Part shown: positions 1-5,443 of the stretch, piece by piece
Numbering within the stretch: the stretch's first letter is position 1
Layout: the number at the start of each line of letters is the position of its first letter
NCBI GenBank assembly: GCA_018822065.1
Contig: JAHJKV010000137.1
Location: 1 to 5,443, forward strand
Reading direction: 5' to 3'
DNA length: 5,443 bases
DNA from: Pseudomonadota bacterium
GTDB lineage: Bacteria; Desulfobacterota; Desulfovibrionia; Desulfovibrionales; Desulfovibrionaceae
Made by a program: the position numbers and the translations under genes
The notes under the pieces: model-generated
Seen by the model: the letters and a program-made list of their open reading frames with translations, nothing else
Told to the model about the DNA's origin: nothing
The model's database searches: none

Positions 1-2
1 GC

Positions 3-3000
3 ATCCCCGACGCGGACCCCGCAGCAGATTTCGTGGGCACGGGCATGTTCCTGCCCAGTAATGCCTCCTCCGGCCTAGTCATCGAGGCCGTGAACACCCC
101 GCAGGTAAATCTCCAGGTGGACCGCGTCTTTCCCAACAACCTCTTCACCATGCTCAGCGAATACGGCTGGGATATCTTCGAGAACTCCTGGGGGTATTCC
201 GGAGTGTCGAACTCCCTGGGTGGGACACTGTTCGAGGACACGCTCTCCACCGAGGGCGAATTGAACCAGACTGTGCGCCTGCCCGTCTCCCTTGCAAACA
301 CCTTCGACACCACTGACCGCGGACTCTACAAGGTCAACCTCTCCATGGGCGACGGCTACGGCACGAACCGCTGGCTGATCCTCACGGACATCGGTCTGGT
401 GGCCAAACGGGACGAAAACTCCTTCCTGGTCTGGGCCGTTTCCAACACCACCCTGCAACCCCTCCCCAGCATCCGGCTGACCCTGGTCAGCGACAAGAAC
501 CAGCAGCTTGCCCGGGCCACCACCTCACAGACTGGGACGGCAACCCTGAACATTCCGTCCGAAACGGCCAAGGGAACGGTCTTCATGATCCTGGCCGAGG
601 GTGCCAGCAACGACTTCACCTTCCTGCTGCCCGACCGCTTTGGTGTGGACACCACCGGTCTGGATGTCACCGGGGCCACCGCCTCTCCCTCGGGGCTGAA
701 GGCATTCCTCTATGGGGAACGCGACCTCTACCGACCCGGCGAAACCTTCAAGGGCATGGCGATTGTCCGCAAGGGGGACCTCTCAGCCCCTGAGCAGATG
801 CCGCTGATCCTCATCCAGCGCGACCCGAAAGGCCGGGAGATACGCAGGCTCCGTCTCGATACCTCCAGCCAGGGGACCGCCGCGATCGAATTGCCCATTC
901 CCGACTATACTCTGACCGGCGGGCATACCCTGGAACTCCTGGCCGGAGACTCGGCCATCGGCACCATGGATTTCAAGGTCGAGGAATTTGTGCCAGACCG
1001 CATCAAGGTGGAACTGACGACCGATTCCGATAGCGTTGCCCTGGGACAGACCTACGAGGTGAACGTCCAGAGCAACTACCTCTTTGGCCCGCCCGCAGCC
1101 GAACTGCCTGTGACGGCACACGCAGTCCTGCGCCAGACTCCCTTTGTGGCCAAGGGGTTTGAGGACTACGCCTTCGGCAACCCGGACATGCTTTTTGAGC
1201 CCCAGGAATTCTTCAGCCAGGACGCCACCCTGGACACGAATGGACACACCGTCTTCTCCCTGACCCTGCCCGGCGGCCTCACGCCCCCCGCTGCCCTGGA
1301 AGCGACCGTGTATGGCCGGGTCAGCGAGAGTGGCGGACGCGGGGTCACAGCCCGCAAAAGCGTGATCGTCCACCCCTATTCTTATTACGTTGGTCTCAAA
1401 AAACTCGACAAGAACGGATACGAATACAACAAGCCCATCAACTTTGATTTCGTGACCACCGACCCGAAAGGCATTCCCTGCGCCCACGGCAAATTGCAGG
1501 CCCGGCTCTACCAGGACCGCTGGCGCACCGTAGTTCGCAAGTCCCCCTCCGGCGGCTACCGCTACGAATCCGTCAACGACCCGCAACTGCTCACCGCGAC
1601 CAACATCCCCGCCGCCACGGGCAAGGGAAACGTGCAGTTCACCCCGCCGGGCTACGGCAGCTACCGCGTGGAAGTGGTCTCGCCAGAATCGGGAGCCTCG
1701 GCCCGGGCGTCCTTCTATTGCGGCGGCTGGGGCTATTCCCCCTGGGCCTTGGAGAACCCGGCCCGGATCGAACTGGTCACGGACAGGGAGCAATACCGCC
1801 CCGGCGAAACCGTCACCATCCAGGTACGCGCCCCCTTTGCCGGTCGCCTGCTCGTGGCCGTGGAAAGCGACAAGGTCCTCGACACCAGGGTCATCACCCT
1901 GGACGGCAACACCGGCGAGGTCAGCTTCCCGGTCAAGGCCTCCTACGCCCCCAACGTGCATGTCACGGCCCTGCTCGTGCGCAAGGCCTCGGACGTGTCT
2001 GAAGGTTCCGTAGGTCGGGCCTTCGGTGCCTTGCCCCTGCTGGTGGACAACCTCTCCAACAAGATGCCCATGACCCTCTCCGGTCCCGACGAAATCCGTC
2101 CCGAGTCCGAACTGACCGTGGTCGTTGATGCCGAACCCGGTGCCGTGGTCACCGTGGCTGCCGTGGACGAGGGGATCATGCAGCTCTCCGGCAGTGACGA
2201 CCCGACTCCCTTTGACTTCTTCTACGCCCGACGCGCCCTCGGAGTGGAGAGCTACGACACCTTTGCCATGCTCTACCCCGACCTAGCCCGGATCATGGGC
2301 AAGGCCACGGCTGGCGGCGGCGCGGCCTTGCTGGCCGAGAGCCAGTTCATGCGCACCGAAGGCATACGCCGGATCATTCCGGTCTCCTTCTGGTCCGGTC
2401 CCCTCACTGCCGGAGCGGACGGCAAGGTGCGCTACCGCATGCGGTTGCCTGACTTCCAGGGAGCCCTGCGCGTGGTAGCTGTCGGCCAGGACGGAAAACG
2501 GTTCGGCACGGCCCGGACCATGACCCGTGTCCGCTCCCCCCTGGCCGTGACCCCGACCCTGCCCCGATTCCTGGCCACCGGCGACTCCATCGAGATGCCG
2601 ATCACCCTGCGAAACGACATGGGGCGCGAGGCTCCGGTCACGGTCACCCTGCATACCTCAGGGGCAGTGGAGAGCACGGCGAAACCCGTGACCGTGCAGC
2701 TCGCCGACGGCGGCGAGGAAACCATCCTCCTGCCCCTGACCGCCAAAGTAGGCCTGGGCGGTGCAGCTACGATCACGGTCACGGCCACCAGCGGTGCCGA
2801 GTCCCGGCGCGTGGTCACCGAACTTCCGGTCCGACCGGCCCTGCCCTTCCGTCGGGTCCTCGCCCTGGGCGGCCTGTCCGGAGAGGAGAGCCAGATGGCC
2901 GCAGCCGCCGAGGACTTTGAGCCCGACACCATCCTGCGCACGGTGACCCTGGGCCGACTGCCCCTGGTCCGCTTCAGCGGCAAGCTCGAACATCTGCTGG

Positions 3001-4358
3001 GCTATCCCCATGGCTGTGCCGAGCAGACCACCTCCAAGGCCTTCCCGCTGATCCGCTTCGACGACCTGGCCCGAACCCTGGCCCCAAAGCTGATCGACAA
3101 ACAGGGACCGGCCTTCATGGTCCAGTCCGCCATCATGCGCCTGCGGTCCATGCAGACCGACGACGGTGGGTTCGCCTTCTGGCCGGGTGAGGAAACACCA
3201 GACCCCTGGGTCAGCGCCTATGTGACCCATTTCCTGCTGGAAGCGGGTCAAGCCGGATTCAACGCCCCTGGCATGCAGGAGCCTGCCCAAAACTACATGG
3301 CGATCCTCGCCTCCCAACGAAAGGACATGAACGCCTGCGCCTATGCGCTCTTCAATCTTGCCAAGGCAGGCATGGCCGACCGCGGTTCCATGGACGAACT
3401 ACGGGACAAGCGCCTCACCTCCCTCACTCCCCTGGCGCGAACGCTCCTGGCCTGTGCCTATTCCCTGGCAGGCGATGCAGAGTCCTTCAACGTTCTCTTA
3501 AAGAACCTGCCCGAGATCAAGACAGGCCGAGACACAGGCGGACGAATGGGGTCGGAGCTGCGTGACTCCTCGCTCATGCTGCTCGCTCTCATGGACGTCA
3601 ACCCCGAGGATATCCTCATCCCCAAACTGGCCGCGCAGGTCTCGCAGTTGATGAGCACCGATGCCTGGGGCACCACCCAGGAAAACGCCCTGGCCTTCGC
3701 TGCCCTGGGCAAGGTGCTGCAACAGGCCGACACAGGCCCCATCAGCGGCACCCTGGTGGTCGGCGACATGGAATATCCCTTCACGGACGCCATGGTCTTC
3801 ACCCAGGACAAGATAGCCTCTGGAGCACCGGTCAGCGTACGCTTGGCTTCCCACGCAGGCACGGTCTACTGGTCAGTGTCCACCCGGGGCGTGCCCGCCG
3901 CAGACGCGGCCAAGCCTATCAGCCAGGGCCTTGAAATCAGACGCAGTTTCCTTAATCGCAACGGCGGGAACCTGGATATCACCCACCTGGCTCAGGGCGA
4001 GTTGGTCCTGATGAAGACAGAACTCAAAGCAACGGACGGCAACGTGGAAAACGTAGTGGTCCAATGCCTGCTGCCCGCCGGACTGGAGGTGGAAAACCCA
4101 CGACTCGAAACCACGGAGGTCACGGCCTTCGCACCCGAGGACGAGCGGCCCATCCTGGGACATCAGGATCTCCGGGATGATCGAATCCTCTTCTTCACCG
4201 ATCTGAATGAGTTGGGATGGCATGCGGGCTACACGCAACTCCGGGCTGTGACCCCCGGCAACTACGCCCTGCCGCCAGTACAAGCCGAGGCCATGTACGA
4301 CCCCTCCATCCTGGGCGTGGGCAAAGCAGGCCGGATGGACGTGACCACAAAGGAATAA
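3..4358 (+). CDS. yfhM: Bacterial alpha-2-macroglobulin, thioester type (YfhM/ECAM family), N-terminus missing
   Basis: Periplasmic broad-range protease trap; in this family bait cleavage triggers closure and covalent capture by a Cys-Gln thioester. The frame is open to the left edge, so the GTG at 33 is internal. 1451 residues are visible (numbered from base 3) against roughly 1650 in E. coli YfhM, so about 200 are missing, including any signal peptide or lipobox. Approximate domains: bMG3-like to residue 200; MG2-type with LYRPGET (242-248); bMG5/bMG6-like 327-580; bait-region domain with a second YRPGET (near 600) and VDEGIMQL (721-728); bait 760-790; A2M domain from IRRIIPVSFW (788-797); MG9-like 870-960; thioester domain 985-1260 with YPHGCAEQ (1001-1008); C-terminal MG10-type 1305-1440 with LRDDRI and AEAMYDP. 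No frameshift or internal stop is seen. The downstream pbpC is this family's usual partner. Domain borders are inferred by eye. Confidence 0.96.
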   Translation: MPDADPAADFVGTGMFLPSNASSGLVIEAVNTPQVNLQVDRVFPNNLFTMLSEYGWDIFENSWGYSGVSNSLGGTLFEDTLSTEGELNQTVRLPVSLANTFDTTDRGLYKVNLSMGDGYGTNRWLILTDIGLVAKRDENSFLVWAVSNTTLQPLPSIRLTLVSDKNQQLARATTSQTGTATLNIPSETAKGTVFMILAEGASNDFTFLLPDRFGVDTTGLDVTGATASPSGLKAFLYGERDLYRPGETFKGMAIVRKGDLSAPEQMPLILIQRDPKGREIRRLRLDTSSQGTAAIELPIPDYTLTGGHTLELLAGDSAIGTMDFKVEEFVPDRIKVELTTDSDSVALGQTYEVNVQSNYLFGPPAAELPVTAHAVLRQTPFVAKGFEDYAFGNPDMLFEPQEFFSQDATLDTNGHTVFSLTLPGGLTPPAALEATVYGRVSESGGRGVTARKSVIVHPYSYYVGLKKLDKNGYEYNKPINFDFVTTDPKGIPCAHGKLQARLYQDRWRTVVRKSPSGGYRYESVNDPQLLTATNIPAATGKGNVQFTPPGYGSYRVEVVSPESGASARASFYCGGWGYSPWALENPARIELVTDREQYRPGETVTIQVRAPFAGRLLVAVESDKVLDTRVITLDGNTGEVSFPVKASYAPNVHVTALLVRKASDVSEGSVGRAFGALPLLVDNLSNKMPMTLSGPDEIRPESELTVVVDAEPGAVVTVAAVDEGIMQLSGSDDPTPFDFFYARRALGVESYDTFAMLYPDLARIMGKATAGGGAALLAESQFMRTEGIRRIIPVSFWSGPLTAGADGKVRYRMRLPDFQGALRVVAVGQDGKRFGTARTMTRVRSPLAVTPTLPRFLATGDSIEMPITLRNDMGREAPVTVTLHTSGAVESTAKPVTVQLADGGEETILLPLTAKVGLGGAATITVTATSGAESRRVVTELPVRPALPFRRVLALGGLSGEESQMAAAAEDFEPDTILRTVTLGRLPLVRFSGKLEHLLGYPHGCAEQTTSKAFPLIRFDDLARTLAPKLIDKQGPAFMVQSAIMRLRSMQTDDGGFAFWPGEETPDPWVSAYVTHFLLEAGQAGFNAPGMQEPAQNYMAILASQRKDMNACAYALFNLAKAGMADRGSMDELRDKRLTSLTPLARTLLACAYSLAGDAESFNVLLKNLPEIKTGRDTGGRMGSELRDSSLMLLALMDVNPEDILIPKLAAQVSQLMSTDAWGTTQENALAFAALGKVLQQADTGPISGTLVVGDMEYPFTDAMVFTQDKIASGAPVSVRLASHAGTVYWSVSTRGVPAADAAKPISQGLEIRRSFLNRNGGNLDITHLAQGELVLMKTELKATDGNVENVVVQCLLPAGLEVENPRLETTEVTAFAPEDERPILGHQDLRDDRILFFTDLNELGWHAGYTQLRAVTPGNYALPPVQAEAMYDPSILGVGKAGRMDVTTKE
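2280..2372 (+). other. Putative protease bait segment of the macroglobulin
   Basis: Residues 760-790 of the visible protein lie between the end of the bait-region domain (TPFDFFYARRALGVESYDTF) and the start of the A2M domain (IPVSFWSGPL). The family places its exposed bait loop here. The stretch is low in predicted structure, with a Gly/Ala run (TAGGGAALLAES) flanked by Arg, Lys, Leu, Phe and Met. It therefore offers sites for trypsin-, elastase- and chymotrypsin-like proteases. The exact borders and cleavage sites are inferred from position and composition only. Confidence 0.65.
3003..3026 (+). other. Thioester motif YPHGCAEQ of the macroglobulin
   Basis: The codons read Tyr-Pro-His-Gly-Cys-Ala-Glu-Gln, matching the CxEQ signature in which the Cys side chain (3015-3017) and Gln side chain (3024-3026) form the reactive internal thioester. 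The Tyr four residues before the Cys matches the tyrosine that, as I recall, shields the bond in the Salmonella structure together with a C-terminal Met. The candidate Met here is in AEAMYDP at 4293-4295. An intact motif indicates a covalent trap, unlike the thioester-lacking second bacterial macroglobulin type (YfaS). Confidence 0.93.
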
Positions 4359-4364
4359 GCCGGG
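4351..4364 (+). promoter_or_regulatory. Ribosome binding site and gene junction before pbpC
   Basis: AGGA at 4351-4354 overlaps the last Lys and Glu codons of the macroglobulin gene and sits 10 bases before the ATG at 4365. The stop TAA is at 4356-4358, leaving a 6-base gap. The spacing is slightly long for a Shine-Dalgarno site but usable. The gap leaves no room for a terminator or a separate promoter, which suggests co-transcription and probably translational coupling. A promoter inside the upstream gene cannot be excluded. Confidence 0.6.
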
Positions 4365-5443
4365 ATGAAACCGCTTTCGCGGCCAGTGCGGATTGGGCTT
4401 TTCGGGCTGGGCGTGCTCACAGTCGTCCTGCTTGCCTTCGGGCTGCTCTGCGTCCTGTTCCCCTTTCCTGTGGAAAGGCTAAAGCCCCCAAGCGCAACGC
4501 GGGTGCTTGACCGCAATGGCGTGGAACTTCGTCGGTTCCTGGCCGAAGACGAAATGTGGCGGTTCCCGGTGACCCTCGACGAGGTCTCGCCGGAACTGAT
4601 CACCGCGCTCCTGGAATCCGAAGACCGCTGGTTTTATTTTCATCCCGGCGTGAATCCCCTGGCCATCATCCGGGCCACCTGGACCAATCTTGCAGCTGGT
4701 AGGATCGTCTCCGGCGCCTCCACCATCCCCATGCAGATCGCCCGGATGATCGACCCGAAGTCGCGCACCCTGGGGGCCAAGCTGATGGAGGCCTTCCGCG
4801 CCCTGCAACTGAGCGCCATGTATTCCAAGACCGAACTTCTTGAAATCTACCTGAACACCGCGCCCTTTGGCGGCAACATCATGGGTGTAGACGCAGCCTC
4901 GCTGCTCTATTTCAACAAACCGCCGGATCGTCTCTCCCTTGGCGAATGTGCCCTGCTGGCTGTACTGCCCCGCTCTCCCAACGAATATGATCCGGCCAGA
5001 AACCCCGGGGCGGCCATGACGGTCCGAAACCGGGTACTGCTGCTGCTCTGGGAGCGAGGGGTGCTCGACCCCGATCTGGCCCAACGGGCCATGGGCCAGC
5101 CCATGGTCGCCCAGCGGCGCGCCTCTCCAATGCAGGCTCCGCATTTCACCCTGCTGGCCAAAAACCGTTTGGGGATGCAACCCACCCTGACTACCACCCT
5201 GGACCTCACCAGCCAGCATACCCTGGAACGGCTCGTCTCCCGCCATGTGCGGCGCATTCGGCCCGAGGGCATCACCAACGCCGCCGCCGTGGTCATGGAC
5301 AGGCAGACCAGAGAAATTCTCGCCCTGGTCGGATCAGCAGACTTTTTCGACAACGCCAGCCAGGGCCAGGTCAACAACGCCCTGGCACCGCGATCCCCAG
5401 GTTCAACGCTCAAGCCCTTTCTCTATGCCCTGGCCTTCGACAA
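4365..5443 (+). CDS. pbpC: Penicillin-binding protein 1C, bifunctional class A PBP, C-terminus missing
   Basis: Inner-membrane peptidoglycan synthase: a GT51 domain polymerises lipid II and a transpeptidase domain acts on the stem peptides. 359 residues are visible against about 770 in E. coli PbpC. The ATG at 4365 is chosen because TAA in the same frame lies 9 bases upstream, AGGA precedes it, and a basic N-terminus (MKPLSRPVR) leads into one membrane segment at about residues 10-32. GT51 motifs: EDRWFYFHPG (86-95, catalytic Glu86), GASTIPMQ (117-124), KLMEA (139-143, Glu142 the likely second key acid), KTELLEIYLNTAPFGGNIMG (155-174) and ECALLAVLPRSPN (194-206). The transpeptidase domain starts near 300, and its SxxK is Ser347-Thr-Leu-Lys350 within RSPGSTLKPF. 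The SxN and KTG motifs and the PBP1C-specific C-terminal domain lie beyond the edge. The PBP1C assignment rests on APFGGN, RSPGSTLKPF and the macroglobulin neighbour. The odd point is Pro122 in motif 2. Confidence 0.95.
   Translation, partial: MKPLSRPVRIGLFGLGVLTVVLLAFGLLCVLFPFPVERLKPPSATRVLDRNGVELRRFLAEDEMWRFPVTLDEVSPELITALLESEDRWFYFHPGVNPLAIIRATWTNLAAGRIVSGASTIPMQIARMIDPKSRTLGAKLMEAFRALQLSAMYSKTELLEIYLNTAPFGGNIMGVDAASLLYFNKPPDRLSLGECALLAVLPRSPNEYDPARNPGAAMTVRNRVLLLLWERGVLDPDLAQRAMGQPMVAQRRASPMQAPHFTLLAKNRLGMQPTLTTTLDLTSQHTLERLVSRHVRRIRPEGITNAAAVVMDRQTREILALVGSADFFDNASQGQVNNALAPRSPGSTLKPFLYALAFD

Noticed and set aside
33..47. GTG at 33 or ATG at 45 as the true start of the macroglobulin gene
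   Set aside because: The frame is open back to base 3, neither codon has a clear ribosome site, no signal peptide follows, and the family has about 200 more residues upstream. The gene is simply cut by the window.
783..1961. Long antisense open frame (392 codons) opposite the macroglobulin gene
   Set aside because: Its translation is Gly/Val/Asp/His-rich with no recognisable domain, and it lies wholly opposite a clearly conserved coding sequence. Long antisense frames are expected where third positions are mostly G or C.
1718..2002. Plus-strand 94-codon frame inside the macroglobulin gene
   Set aside because: Its translation is Arg/Pro/Gly-rich and resembles an out-of-frame reading of the bait-region domain; no family match is recognised.
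4217..4510. Plus-strand 97-codon frame spanning the gene junction
   Set aside because: It overlaps the C-terminal MG10 coding sequence and the pbpC membrane anchor, both well supported in the other frame. Its composition is that of an out-of-frame shadow.
4479..5246. Antisense open frame (255 codons) opposite pbpC
   Set aside because: It is a shadow of the conserved GT51 domain on the plus strand. It has low-complexity Gly/Gln/His-rich composition and no convincing ribosome site or domain.

Overview
The window holds two adjacent plus-strand genes, both cut by the window edges, with 6 bases between them. The first (left edge to 4358) encodes most of a bacterial alpha-2-macroglobulin of the thioester-containing type (E. 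coli YfhM/ECAM family). Its N-terminus lies outside the window. The second (4365 to right edge) encodes the N-terminal half of penicillin-binding protein 1C (PbpC): membrane anchor, complete glycosyltransferase domain, and the start of the transpeptidase domain through its SxxK active-site motif.

The organism is probably a Gram-negative bacterium with a GC-rich genome. Codon third positions are mostly C or G, and the gene pair is typical of diderm bacteria with a periplasm. The sequence style would fit a deltaproteobacterium such as a Desulfovibrio relative, but this is an impression and not something the window proves.

Layout: 3-4358 is continuous macroglobulin coding sequence. In order it holds MG-type beta-sandwich domains, two Y-R-P-G-E-T strands, a likely protease bait segment (about 2280-2372), the A2M domain, the thioester Cys-Ala-Glu-Gln (3015-3026), the alpha/alpha-toroid thioester domain and the C-terminal MG10-type domain. 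Bases 4351-4364 hold a Shine-Dalgarno-like AGGA inside the last codons of gene 1, its stop codon and the 6-base gap. Bases 4365-5443 are pbpC. No RNA gene, mobile element, CRISPR array, terminator or stretch over 300 bases without a gene is present.

In the established model, the macroglobulin traps incoming proteases in the periplasm after bait cleavage and covalent capture through the thioester. PBP1C is thought to repair peptidoglycan where the envelope has been breached. The tight spacing here supports co-transcription. This is a known gene pair rather than a new system. The points most worth checking are the lineage-specific bait sequence, an extra cysteine pair in an MG domain, and a proline in the second glycosyltransferase motif.
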